Assembly (NCBI GenBank): GCA_038241115.1
Contig: JBBRGA010000103.1
Span: 1-12,297, forward strand
DNA from: JANYJJ01 sp038241115
Lineage (GTDB): Bacteria > Pseudomonadota > Gammaproteobacteria > Burkholderiales > Burkholderiaceae_C
Direction of reading: 5' to 3'
Length of the DNA: 12,297 bases
The position numbers and the translations under genes are program-made. Every line of letters begins with the position of its first letter. Position 1 is the first letter of the stretch. This document shows, in pieces, positions 1 through 6,490 of the stretch. The notes under the pieces were generated by a model, which saw only the letters and a program-made list of their open reading frames with translations, was not told the DNA's origin and made no database searches.

Positions 1-177
1 GCCGAGCTCTACTCCGAATTGGTTGCCTTGAAAGGCGACGAAGGTGCCCGCCGTCTCGTTGCGCGCTATGCAGCGCAACCCGTGGATGTGCAAGACGAAG
101 GTGTGTTGATGGACGTCGACACGCCCGTTGATTTGGAACACGCCCGCCAAAGCCACGCGGCGATTGCGATGCGCTGA
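1..177 (+). CDS. MobA/MocA-like nucleotidyltransferase, C-terminal fragment (cut by window start)
   Basis: Frame 1 is open from base 1 to a TGA at 175-177 and gives the last 58 residues of a protein whose start lies before the window. The fragment contains GDEGARRLV followed by DEGVLMDVDTPVDLEHA. This resembles the C-terminal end of MobA-like NTP transferases (MocA-type molybdenum cofactor cytidylyltransferases and relatives), where a late Asp-rich 'DVDTPxDL' segment closes the nucleotide-binding domain. The catalytic N-terminal part with the GGxSxRMG-like loop is not visible, so substrate (CTP/GTP, molybdopterin or sugar phosphate) cannot be decided. It converges with the histidine phosphatase gene across 32 bases. 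Family call fairly good, exact function open. Confidence 0.7.
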   Translation, partial: AELYSELVALKGDEGARRLVARYAAQPVDVQDEGVLMDVDTPVDLEHARQSHAAIAMR

Positions 178-209
178 AGCGGTAGGCCCAAGCGCCGCCG
201 CGTCCAGTT

Positions 210-794
210 TCAAATATTCGGCAGGCGCCCGAGCAGTTCCACTTTGCCGCTTTTGTCAGTCCGAAGCAGCAAGCCGTCGCCTGAGCCGGTTGCCACACCC
301 ACCAAGTCGTTGAGCACAAATTGGTGGGTCACCCACGCCTCAATTCGGCCCGGCTGTTGGGTCAAGGCGTTGACCGCAACGGCCAGATCGCGTTGCGCCT
401 GAGCGTTGGTGCCCGGTGCGTTGGCAACCGGAGAACCCAGCGCCGTCCAGGGTTCGACATTGCCAAAGGCGAGGGTGGCGGTGTCGATGCAGCGGCACCA
501 AGGGCTGGAACGAACGCGCGCCAGCTTGAGTTCATTGCGCTGAAACCATCGCCCGATGCGTCTGGCTTGCTCTCGGCCATCGTCGCTCAAATTGCGCTGC
601 GTGGCGCAGTTGCCCAACTTAAATTCGGGTGGGTCGAAGGTACCGGGTGCCAACGCGTGGCGCATCGCCACGACCACTCCGCCTTCGCGCAGCAGCTTGA
701 GGGTTGCTGCGCTGGTGGCCGGATCTGGGCCGTCGACGGCCCACGAGGTCAGCTGGCCGGTGAGGGCGGCTGCTATGAAGCTTCTGCGAAACAT
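210..794 (-). CDS. Exported histidine phosphatase family protein
   Basis: Predicted 194 residues from ATG at 794; a TTG at 803 would add three residues but is less likely. Residues 1-19 form a Sec-type signal peptide (MFRRS basic start, AAALTG core, SWA cleavage region), so the enzyme probably works in the periplasm. The phosphatase fold is indicated by MRHALAPG with the R45-H46 phospho-acceptor pair, by a second-half SSPWCRC with R101, and by VTHQ with H157, the second conserved histidine. This is the compact SixA/GpmB-like branch of the histidine phosphatase superfamily; the substrate is unknown. No clear Shine-Dalgarno is seen. It lies 29 bases downstream of the PsiE-like gene on the same strand and may be cotranscribed with it. 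Confidence 0.8.
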   Translation of the reverse strand: MFRRSFIAAALTGQLTSWAVDGPDPATSAATLKLLREGGVVVAMRHALAPGTFDPPEFKLGNCATQRNLSDDGREQARRIGRWFQRNELKLARVRSSPWCRCIDTATLAFGNVEPWTALGSPVANAPGTNAQAQRDLAVAVNALTQQPGRIEAWVTHQFVLNDLVGVATGSGDGLLLRTDKSGKVELLGRLPNI

Positions 795-823
795 GGGTGG
801 CAAGGCGCAGACAAGCTGTCGGA

Positions 824-1201
824 CTACTCTGGCTCGCGCATCCGGCTGACGACGAAGCAGGCCACGGCGATGAGCAGAATTGCGCCGCTCTCGAACAGAA
901 GCACCATGGGGTTGGTGTCTTTGCCCTGCAAGATGATGAGTCGGCTGAGCGCCGTCATGGCAATGAAGAGCGGCAAGGTAATGAGGTTGCGCATCTTGCT
1001 GTAGAACGCGCCCAACATGCCCAGCACTTCGGCGTAAATGAACATCAGCAACAGGTCTTGCAGCGCGACCTTGCGGTTTTCGATCAGCAGCAATATTTCC
1101 TGGCCCATGGCCACCACGGTGAACATTGCAATCAAGACAAGAAATATCTTTTCTGTCGAATCAATGGCGCGTTTGATCATTTTTTCCACCGTCTTCTCCA
1201 C
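824..1201 (-). CDS. psiE: PsiE-like phosphate-starvation-inducible membrane protein
   Basis: Small inner-membrane protein of 125 residues from GTG at 1201, with an alternative ATG at 1180 (118 residues) preceded by GGTGG. Four hydrophobic spans are visible at about residues 19-40, 48-67, 71-91 and 99-119. The first loop carries ENRKVALQDLLLMFIYAEVL, and span three is preceded by YSKMRNLITLPLFIAMTALSR; this order and sequence fit the PsiE family. PsiE is known in E. coli as phosphate-starvation inducible, but its biochemical role is not established. An in-frame TAG two codons upstream of the GTG bounds the gene. A hexanucleotide repeat sits in the leader just upstream. Family membership is good; regulation by phosphate is not shown by any Pho box I can see. 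Confidence 0.8.
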   Translation of the reverse strand: MEKTVEKMIKRAIDSTEKIFLVLIAMFTVVAMGQEILLLIENRKVALQDLLLMFIYAEVLGMLGAFYSKMRNLITLPLFIAMTALSRLIILQGKDTNPMVLLFESGAILLIAVACFVVSRMREPE

Positions 1202-1219
1202 TGACTACTGGTACATCCA

Positions 1220-1253
1220 CTGCAACTGCAACTGCAACTGCAATCGCAATCGC
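1220..1253. repeat. Hexanucleotide tandem repeat in the psiE leader
   Basis: Four perfect copies of CTGCAA (1220-1243) are followed by a degenerate TCGCAA and a partial TCGC (1244-1253). On the minus strand the repeat reads TTGCAG and ends 18 bases upstream of the psiE GTG. It is not in any real coding frame, lying between the chaC stop (1317) and the psiE start (1201). Confidence 0.85.
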
Positions 1254-1316
1254 CTCTTCACCGACAAGCTCAAGCCGGCGCGACTCACCGTTTGTAACGC
1301 CGCGAACTGTAGCCGC

Positions 1317-1949
1317 TCAAACGCCAACGGCGTCTTTTCGCACCAGCGCCACGAGCCGCTCGATTTCCCGGTCGCGGATACCGCAGTTGCGAAGTGAATT
1401 GGCGGTTTCCAACAAGTAATCCAGGGAGGTCCCGAAGCCGCCTTTGGCCGTTTGCAAAATGGTCAGCAGGGCATGGTCGGGCAAGTGGCCCACAAACTGC
1501 GGACTGCGCCTGCTCAGGGTGAACGCCAGCGCCTTGACTTTGCCCAGCGGCGTTTGGCACGGCAGCCACTTGGGGTCGTACACCGAATTGGGCATTTCGC
1601 GTTCCCAGAGACGGTCGAGTTCCTGCGCTGCTCGGTCTTTGGGAATGCGGTAGACCATGCCTCGACAGCAGCCGCCGGCCATCAAGGCAAACACCAGACC
1701 CGGTGCATCTGGCGTGCCGCGATGCGCACGGCTTTGCATCTTCAAGGCGCGGTGCCAACCGTGAACGCGGGCTTCTCGCTGCTCGTCGGCTTTGAATTCG
1801 GGCCGCCAGATCAGTGAGGCGTAGCCAAAAACCCAAAGGTCTTCGTGGCCACCCCAGGTCTTGTGCGCTTGCCGCAGCAGGTCGGCGGCGTTGCGTTCTT
1901 GCAGATTGGGAACGTGAGCAAGCCTCGGCTCGCAACTGCTGGATGTCAT
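1317..1949 (-). CDS. chaC: ChaC-type gamma-glutamylcyclotransferase
   Basis: 210-residue cytosolic enzyme of the ChaC family, which cleaves glutathione into 5-oxoproline and Cys-Gly. Diagnostic features are FGYASLIWRP at residues 41-50 (the glycine-containing substrate loop, YGSLIW in relatives), GWHRALK, GLVFALMAGG, GMVYRI, and REM at 117-119, where E118 matches the catalytic glutamate. The ATG at 1949 is the first plausible start; only a weak GGGC-like ribosome site precedes it. The gene is divergent from the OmpA-domain gene, with about 41 bases between starts, and is followed by psiE after 115 bases. Its length is near that of E. coli ChaC. Glutathione specificity is inferred from the family and was not tested here. 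Confidence 0.88.
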   Translation of the reverse strand: MTSSSCEPRLAHVPNLQERNAADLLRQAHKTWGGHEDLWVFGYASLIWRPEFKADEQREARVHGWHRALKMQSRAHRGTPDAPGLVFALMAGGCCRGMVYRIPKDRAAQELDRLWEREMPNSVYDPKWLPCQTPLGKVKALAFTLSRRSPQFVGHLPDHALLTILQTAKGGFGTSLDYLLETANSLRNCGIRDREIERLVALVRKDAVGV

Positions 1950-1990
1950 GCCCAGACTTTAAAATGAAACATCTCAAACATGGAGCGGAA

Positions 1991-2521
1991 ATGAGCACAG
2001 ATAACGACGATGCAGTCCCTTTAGCGATTTTTTTGGCGGCTGGCGTGGCGGCTGCGGTGATCGCGGGCGTCATGGCAATTGCGGTCTTTGCCCGACCCAA
2101 ATCGGCCGCAATGCCCACCGCTGCAGCGACAGCGACAGCGGCCGTGGCCGTGGCCGTGGCACCTGCAACCCAAGCCGCACCCATTGATCCCGGCGCTGCT
2201 ATGCCGGTCAGCACGGTGGAGAACTTGTACTTCGCCTCCGGCTCTGCTGATTTGCCGGCCGATGCCAGTGAAAAAATTGCCCGCGTTGCCGATGCGGCCC
2301 GGGCTGGCGCCGGCACGTCGGTGCTGATTTCGGGCTATCACGACGCCACCGGCAGCGCCGCCAAAAATGCCGAGTTGGCCAAACAGCGAGCATCTGCCGT
2401 TCGACACGCGCTTGAAGCCAATGGTGTGGCGCCTGAGAGTTTGCAGATGAGCAAGCCGCTTGAAACTGCTGGCGGTGGCGACCCCAAAGAAGCACGTCGT
2501 GTAGAGCTGCGGTTGCAGTGA
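1991..2521 (+). CDS. Membrane-anchored OmpA/MotB C-terminal domain protein
   Basis: Predicted 176 residues. I chose ATG 1991 because GGAG (1982-1985) lies five bases upstream; the frame stays open further upstream, but that stretch overlaps chaC. Residues 10-33 are one hydrophobic transmembrane span with an acidic cytoplasmic N-terminus. They are followed by an Ala/Thr/Val-rich linker (about 38-72) and an OmpA-like peptidoglycan-binding domain (about 76-176). The domain shows VENLYFASGSADLP, ISGYHDATG (D118), NAELAKQRASAVRHAL (R133) and a final EARRVELRL, as in OmpA-family domains. It probably links the inner membrane to peptidoglycan from the periplasmic side. The linker is encoded by short hexamer repeats. 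The specific partner is unknown. Confidence 0.82.
   Translation: MSTDNDDAVPLAIFLAAGVAAAVIAGVMAIAVFARPKSAAMPTAAATATAAVAVAVAPATQAAPIDPGAAMPVSTVENLYFASGSADLPADASEKIARVADAARAGAGTSVLISGYHDATGSAAKNAELAKQRASAVRHALEANGVAPESLQMSKPLETAGGGDPKEARRVELRLQ
2126..2160 (+). repeat. Hexamer repeats encoding the OmpA-protein linker
   Basis: GCGACA occurs twice (2126-2137), and GCCGTG three times followed by GC (2141-2160). They are in frame and encode alternating Ala-Thr and Ala-Val in the linker between membrane span and OmpA domain. The pattern suggests slippage-driven change in linker length. Confidence 0.7.
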
Positions 2522-2522
2522 C

Positions 2523-2540
2523 AGCGCTGATTGGCGCTTT
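2523..2540 (+). terminator. Weak hairpin after the OmpA-domain gene
   Basis: AGCGC (2523-2527) and GCGCT (2534-2538) can pair around a six-base loop, followed by only three T residues. A second small hairpin, AGGCA/TGCCT, lies at 2549-2565. Either could end transcription before the edd promoter, but the T tract is short, so this is tentative. Confidence 0.25.
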
Positions 2541-2584
2541 GGAACAAGAGGCAAAAAAGATGCCTGATTTGCGGCGCTTGTGAG

Positions 2585-2613
2585 TTGACCCTGTAACTTA
2601 GTTACTCAATAAT
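2585..2613 (+). promoter_or_regulatory. Sigma70-type promoter of edd
   Basis: TTGACC (2585-2590) and AATAAT (2608-2613) are separated by exactly 17 bases, giving 5/6 matches to TTGACA and 5/6 to TATAAT. Transcription would begin near 2620, leaving a leader of roughly 24 bases before the edd ATG at 2644. Confidence 0.65.
2592..2606 (+). promoter_or_regulatory. Palindromic operator candidate, HexR-like, inside the edd promoter
   Basis: GTAACT-T-AGTTAC (2593-2605) is a perfect 6+1+6 palindrome lying in the spacer between -35 and -10. A related half, TGAGTTAC (2621-2628), forms an imperfect inverted repeat with GTTACTCA (2601-2608) across the likely start site. With flanks, TGTAACTTAGTTACT shares the TGTAA...TTAC arms of the HexR motif as I recall it. 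HexR is a KDPG-sensing regulator that commonly controls Entner-Doudoroff genes in proteobacteria. The position predicts repression; the identity of the regulator is inference. Confidence 0.45.
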
Positions 2614-2643
2614 TGGGCACTGAGTTACACACTGAAAGCGCTC

Positions 2644-4518
2644 ATGAACCCACCCAAAAACACACCCAAAAACACACCCGAAAACACACCCAAGAACGCA
2701 TCCGTTAACGAAGTCACCCAGCGGGTTACCCAGCGGATTCGTGAGCGCAGCGCCGTCGGTCGCGCAGCGTATTTAAGGCGCGTAGACGCGGCCATCAACC
2801 GCCCGCGGGGCTCGGACCGCATGGGTTGCGCCAACGTGGCGCACGCCTTTGCCGCCATGCCCGCCAACGACAAATTTCGTGTGGTGGCCGAGCGAGCGCC
2901 GCACATCGCAGTGGTGACCGCCTACAACGACATGCTGTCGGCGCACCAGCCCTACGAATCGTTCCCCCACATCATTCGCGATGAGGCGCGCAGGCTGGGC
3001 GCCACGGTGCAGGTGGCCGGTGGCGTTCCCGCCATGTGCGACGGCGTCACGCAAGGCCTGCCCGGCATGGAGTTGAGCTTGTTCTCGCGCGACACCATTG
3101 CCATGAGCACCGCGGTGGCGTTGACCCACGATGTGTTCGACGCCGCTTTGCTGCTGGGTGTGTGCGACAAAATCGTGCCGGGCTTGCTGATAGGCGCATT
3201 GCATTTTGGCCATTTGCCCTGCGTGTTTGTGCCCGCCGGCCCCATGAGCACCGGCTTGTCGAACAACGCCAAAGCCAAAGTGCGGGAGCAATTTGCCCAG
3301 GGTTTGGTCGGCCGCGAAGAACTGCTGCAAGCCGAGTCAGCTGCGTATCACGGTGCCGGTACCTGCACCTTTTACGGCACCGCCAACAGCAACCAAATGC
3401 TGCTGGAAGCCATGGGCTTGCATGTGCCCGGCACTGCCTTCATTCATCCGCACGCCGACCTGCGCGAAGCGCTCACGCGCGAGGCAGTTCGAAGCGTTTT
3501 GGGCATCACGCAGAAAACGCGCTTCACGCCCATCGGCCGCTTGGTGGACGAGCGCGTCATCGTCAACGCGATGGTGGCGTTACTGGCCACCGGCGGCTCT
3601 ACCAACCACCTCATCCATTGGGTGGCAGTGGCGCGCGCAGCCGGAATCAGCATCGACTGGACCGACTTTTCCGAGTTGTCACATGCCACGCCCTTGCTGG
3701 CACGCGTGTATCCCAACGGCAGCGCCGACGTGAACCAGTTTCAAGACGCGGGCGGGCCCGGATTTGTGATTCGTGAGTTGATTGACAACGGCCATATGCA
3801 CGCCGACGTCATGACCGTGGCCGCCGGGGGATTGGCCGCCTACGGCACCGTGCCCGAGCAAGCGTCGGGTGCCTTGGTCTGGAAAACATTGCCTGCGCAA
3901 AGCGGTGACGACGCCATCGTGCGCACGGCCGCCGCTCCCTTCAGCGATCACGGCGGCCTGAGCCTGCTCACAGGCAACTTGGGCCGCAGCGTGATCAAGG
4001 TGTCGGCGGTGCCGGATGATCGCCACATCGTGGAGGCGCCGGCCATCGTTTTTCACACCCAGGAAGCCCTGCTGGACGCATTCAAGGCGGGCGAACTGGA
4101 ACGCGACTTCATCGCGGTGGTCGTGCACCAAGGTCCGCGCGCTTGCGGCATGCCGGAACTGCACAAGCTCACTTCTCCGTTGGCAGTGCTGCAAGGCAAG
4201 GGCTACAAAGTGGCGCTGGTCACTGACGGGCGCATGAGCGGTGCGTCAGGCAAGGTGCCAGCCGCCATTCATGTGAGCCCCGAAGTGTTGGCGGACGGCC
4301 CGTTGGGCAAAGTCCGCACCGGCGATGTGATTCGGCTTGACGCCGTGGCCGGCACCTTGGACGCCTTGGTGGATGTGGCGGTCTGGTCGCAGCGCTCGCA
4401 AATTCCCATGACCACCGAACAGCTCGACACCAATGCCCACGGCCTGGGCCGCGAACTGTTTGGTGGCATGCGTCGTCTGGTGCTCACTGCAGAAGAGGGT
4501 GCCATCACTTGGTTGTGA
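2644..4518 (+). CDS. edd: 6-phosphogluconate dehydratase (Entner-Doudoroff)
   Basis: 624-residue cytosolic [4Fe-4S] dehydratase converting 6-phosphogluconate to 2-keto-3-deoxy-6-phosphogluconate. The IlvD/Edd family is clear from CDKIVPGLLIG starting at C174, GAGTCTFYGTANSNQ with C241, ATGGSTNH, SDHGGLSLLTGNLG, and ALVTDGRMSGAS at residues 524-535. C174 and C241 are spaced 67 residues apart, as in the cluster cysteines of E. coli Edd; C132 (CDGVTQG) is also conserved. The Edd branch rather than IlvD is shown by AAYLRRVDAA, AYNDMLSAHQPYE and FIHPHADLREAL. The protein is about 20 residues longer than E. coli Edd, because the first 20 residues are a Pro-Lys-Asn-Thr repeat. No ATG/GTG/TTG start is available between the repeat and the conserved part; only a weak GAAAG precedes ATG 2644. 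eda follows after 161 bases. Confidence 0.96.
   Translation: MNPPKNTPKNTPENTPKNASVNEVTQRVTQRIRERSAVGRAAYLRRVDAAINRPRGSDRMGCANVAHAFAAMPANDKFRVVAERAPHIAVVTAYNDMLSAHQPYESFPHIIRDEARRLGATVQVAGGVPAMCDGVTQGLPGMELSLFSRDTIAMSTAVALTHDVFDAALLLGVCDKIVPGLLIGALHFGHLPCVFVPAGPMSTGLSNNAKAKVREQFAQGLVGREELLQAESAAYHGAGTCTFYGTANSNQMLLEAMGLHVPGTAFIHPHADLREALTREAVRSVLGITQKTRFTPIGRLVDERVIVNAMVALLATGGSTNHLIHWVAVARAAGISIDWTDFSELSHATPLLARVYPNGSADVNQFQDAGGPGFVIRELIDNGHMHADVMTVAAGGLAAYGTVPEQASGALVWKTLPAQSGDDAIVRTAAAPFSDHGGLSLLTGNLGRSVIKVSAVPDDRHIVEAPAIVFHTQEALLDAFKAGELERDFIAVVVHQGPRACGMPELHKLTSPLAVLQGKGYKVALVTDGRMSGASGKVPAAIHVSPEVLADGPLGKVRTGDVIRLDAVAGTLDALVDVAVWSQRSQIPMTTEQLDTNAHGLGRELFGGMRRLVLTAEEGAITWL
2653..2700 (+). 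repeat. In-frame 12-bp tandem repeat at the 5' end of edd
   Basis: Four 12-base units starting at 2653, 2665, 2677 and 2689: two identical (CCCAAAAACACA) and two diverged by one or two bases (CCC GAA AAC ACA; CCC AAG AAC GCA). They encode PKNT PKNT PENT PKNA, a hydrophilic tail outside the conserved Edd fold. The 12-base period keeps the frame when copy number changes. Confidence 0.9.
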
Positions 4519-4551
4519 CGCTTTGTTGTGACGCTTTGTTGTGAAGCTTGG
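4513..4551 (+). repeat. 13-bp triplication across the edd stop codon
   Basis: TTGTGACGCTTTG occurs perfectly at 4513-4525 and 4526-4538, with a third copy carrying two changes at 4539-4551. The edd TGA (4516-4518) lies in the first copy, and each copy repeats a TGA. The rest of the 161-base edd-eda gap (to 4679) shows no convincing promoter, terminator or small gene, only the eda ribosome site at its end. Confidence 0.85.
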
Positions 4552-4679
4552 CCGCAAAACGTGGTCAAGAATCGTGCCTGTGAGAGCATGATCCGGCAGC
4601 ACAACGATTCCCGCTCACAAGTTTGGCCCTCGGTCGCAAAAGCTCAGCATTTCTTCTCACGAACCTGCTTGGAAGCCCC

Positions 4680-5303
4680 ATGAATTTGATTCAGCTTGCC
4701 TCACACGGCCCCGTCATCCCCGTCATCGTGATTCACCGCTTGGAAGATGCTGTGCCCATGGCACAGGCCTTGGTGGACGGAGGTGTGCGCGTGCTCGAGA
4801 TCACCATGCGCACGCCGGTGGCCCTGAAGTGCATGGCGGCCATCAACGCGGCAGTGCCGCAAGCCATCGTCGGCGCGGGAACGCTGCGAACGGTGAACGA
4901 TGCCAAAGCCGCGTTCGACGCTGGCTGCCGTTTTGCGGTCAGCCCCGGTTACACCGCGGCCATCGGACGCGCTTGCCGCGACCTGGGTTTGCCGCTGCTG
5001 CCCGGCGTGGCCACCGCCAGCGAGGTGATGGCGGCGAACGCCGATGGTTTTAATTTTTTGAAGTTTTTTCCGGCCACTGCGGCGGGCGGCATACCCATGC
5101 TGAAGGCATTGCACGGACCGTTTCCCGACGTCTTGTTTTGCCCCACCGGCGGCATCACCGTGCACACCGCGCCGCAGTTTTTGGCACTGCCCAACGTCAG
5201 GGTGTGTGGCGGTTCCTGGTTGACTCCGCCTGAGGCAGTCGACGCCGGGGACTGGAAGCGGATCACCAGCCTGGCTCGGGAAGCGTCGATTCTTTTTGGC
5301 TGA
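4680..5303 (+). CDS. eda: KDPG aldolase (2-dehydro-3-deoxy-phosphogluconate aldolase)
   Basis: 207-residue class I aldolase that splits 2-keto-3-deoxy-6-phosphogluconate into pyruvate and glyceraldehyde 3-phosphate, the step after Edd. Key residues are visible: E40 in RVLEITMRTP, and the Schiff-base lysine K128 in FNFLKFFPA. Around them are GAGTL (66-69 region), AVSPG and PTGGIT, which bind phosphate and shape the barrel. ATG 4680 is chosen because GGAAG (4671-4675) precedes it by four bases; an in-frame TTG at 4623 would add 19 residues with no ribosome site. Length is typical of the family, which forms trimers in characterised members. It is probably cotranscribed with edd despite the 161-base gap. 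Confidence 0.96.
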   Translation: MNLIQLASHGPVIPVIVIHRLEDAVPMAQALVDGGVRVLEITMRTPVALKCMAAINAAVPQAIVGAGTLRTVNDAKAAFDAGCRFAVSPGYTAAIGRACRDLGLPLLPGVATASEVMAANADGFNFLKFFPATAAGGIPMLKALHGPFPDVLFCPTGGITVHTAPQFLALPNVRVCGGSWLTPPEAVDAGDWKRITSLAREASILFG

Positions 5304-5323
5304 GCCAGTGACGGGTGTTCTCA

Positions 5324-5341
5324 AGCGCGTTCAGGCGCGCT
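5324..5341. terminator. Shared hairpin between convergent eda and gloA
   Basis: AGCGCG (5324-5329) and CGCGCT (5336-5341) form a perfect GC-rich six-base stem with a six-base loop. It lies 20 bases after the eda stop and covers the gloA stop codon (5331-5333). No T tract follows on either strand, so it may only be a weak bidirectional terminator. Confidence 0.35.
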
Positions 5342-5732
5342 GAATCAGCTCAATCTTGTAGCCGTCCGGGTCGGTCACAAACGCGATCACGGTGGTGCCG
5401 CCTTTGACTGGCCCGGCTTCGCGTGTGACTGCGCCGCCCGCCCCGCTTGTAATGCCTAAATTTCGGATGCGGTCGCACGCCGCATAGGCGTCGGGCACGG
5501 CCACCGCCAAATGGCCGTAAGCGGTGCCCATATCGTAAGACGTGACGCCGTGGTTGTAGGTGAGTTCGAGCTCGGCGTGCTCTGGGTTGGAGCCGTAACC
5601 CAGGAAGGCCAAGCTGTATTTCTGAGACGCGTTTTCAGACTGGCGCAGCAGCGTCATGCCCATCACATCGGTATAAAACGCAATCGAGCGGGGCAGATCG
5701 CCGACGCGCAGCATGGTGTGGAGAAGTCTCAT
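5331..5732 (-). CDS. gloA: Lactoylglutathione lyase (glyoxalase I)
   Basis: 133-residue cytosolic metalloenzyme that converts the hemithioacetal of methylglyoxal and glutathione to S-lactoylglutathione. All four metal ligands of the family are present: H5 (MRLLHTMLRV), E56 (AELELTYN), H74 (GTAYGHLAV) and E128 (DPDGYKIELIQ). The first three have the same numbering as in E. coli GloA; the fourth is shifted by about six residues by a small insertion around GGAVTREAGPVKGG. The short bacterial form is typical of nickel-activated enzymes, an inference from the family. An AGGAA site lies about nine bases before ATG 5732. It converges with eda, and the thioesterase gene lies upstream on the same strand (75-base gap). 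Confidence 0.95.
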   Translation of the reverse strand: MRLLHTMLRVGDLPRSIAFYTDVMGMTLLRQSENASQKYSLAFLGYGSNPEHAELELTYNHGVTSYDMGTAYGHLAVAVPDAYAACDRIRNLGITSGAGGAVTREAGPVKGGTTVIAFVTDPDGYKIELIQRA

Positions 5733-5807
5733 GGTGTTGGTTCCTGGGGGGTGTGTGAAAGCGCGAGATGGGTTTCAGGGGTGCGTTGACGACACACGCA
5801 CAACGCA

Positions 5808-6347
5808 TCAAGTTTGAGCGTCAAAAATAAAACACGTGGTCGATGCATGAGCGTACAACTTGCCGTCTGCACCAACCAGCCGGCCGTCTGCGGTGGCCAT
5901 GCGTTTGCCAAGGTGTATGACCTGCCCTTCAGCGCGCACCAGCGTGATTTTGTCGGTCAGTGGCCGAACGATGTTGATCTTCAACTCGGCCGTGGTGAAC
6001 GCTTTGCCTGCGGCCAAAGTGCAGTGAACAGCGCAGCCCACCGCTGAGTCAAGCATCGCCGAAAACCAGCCGCCGTGCACTGTGCCCATGGGGTTGTAGT
6101 GACGTGCATTCGGGCGGCCTTGAAACACCGCTCGGCCGCCGTGAATCTCGATCGGCAAGAAGTTCAGGGTTTGGCCGATTCCGATGGCGGGAAGCTCACC
6201 GCTGAACATCGCGTCAAAAAACTCTTGCCCACTTTTACCCGTCACCTGGTCGGCCCGGGCCACGCCTGCCTCGGCCATGCGCGCGCGAACGCGTTCTTCA
6301 TCGGCTTCCCATTGCGCCAGAGTCAGGGCGATTGTTGTTGTGTTCAT
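5808..6347 (-). CDS. PaaI-type hotdog thioesterase
   Basis: 179-residue single hotdog-domain protein, likely hydrolysing an acyl-CoA thioester in the cytosol. The diagnostic stretch is NPMGTVHGGWFSAMLD at residues 85-100: N85, the H91-G92-G93 turn, and D100 at the position of the catalytic acid. It is followed by AVGCAVHCTL and FTTAELKINIVRPL, typical of the PaaI/YbgC-like uncharacterised thioesterase clade. Residues 1-50 are a helical N-terminal extension (QWEADEERVRARMAEAG, then SGQEFFDAMFSGELP) also common in this clade. The substrate is unknown, and nothing nearby points to phenylacetate degradation. No clear ribosome site is seen before ATG 6347. gloA follows after 75 bases on the same strand. 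Confidence 0.88.
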   Translation of the reverse strand: MNTTTIALTLAQWEADEERVRARMAEAGVARADQVTGKSGQEFFDAMFSGELPAIGIGQTLNFLPIEIHGGRAVFQGRPNARHYNPMGTVHGGWFSAMLDSAVGCAVHCTLAAGKAFTTAELKINIVRPLTDKITLVRAEGQVIHLGKRMATADGRLVGADGKLYAHASTTCFIFDAQT

Positions 6348-6442
6348 GCGGTGGTTTGAAGTGAGGCTGAAGGGGTTGAAATGAAGCCGTCGGGCTGGAA
6401 GTGGAGCGGAAAAACTGTTGCGCCCGAGGACTTACGCGCTGT

Positions 6443-6459
6443 TTTCAAGCAACTTGAAA
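6443..6459. promoter_or_regulatory. Perfect palindrome upstream of the thioesterase gene
   Basis: TTTCAAG-CAA-CTTGAAA is a 7+3+7 inverted repeat in the 143-base gap between the SDR stop (6491) and the thioesterase start (6347). It could be an operator for the thioesterase or an AT-rich hairpin after the SDR gene. The minus-strand run of six Ts (about 6480-6485) lies before it in transcription, not after, which argues against a classical terminator. Confidence 0.35.
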
Positions 6460-6490
6460 CACAACCAGAAACCCGACCGAAAAAACAGCA

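Noticed and set aside
321..1004. 227-codon plus-strand open frame over the histidine phosphatase and psiE
   Set aside because: It runs antisense across two recognisable genes and their gap, with no motif of its own.
1220..1253. Possible CRISPR or direct-repeat array
   Set aside because: Units are six bases with no spacers; it is a simple tandem repeat.
1814..1990. N-terminal extension of the OmpA-domain protein
   Set aside because: The open frame continues upstream into chaC on the other strand, but the sequence there is not protein-like for this family, and GGAG before ATG 1991 marks the better start.
4519..4679. Small gene or riboswitch between edd and eda
   Set aside because: No ribosome site with a sensible small frame and no convincing conserved fold; only the 13-bp repeat and the eda ribosome site are visible.
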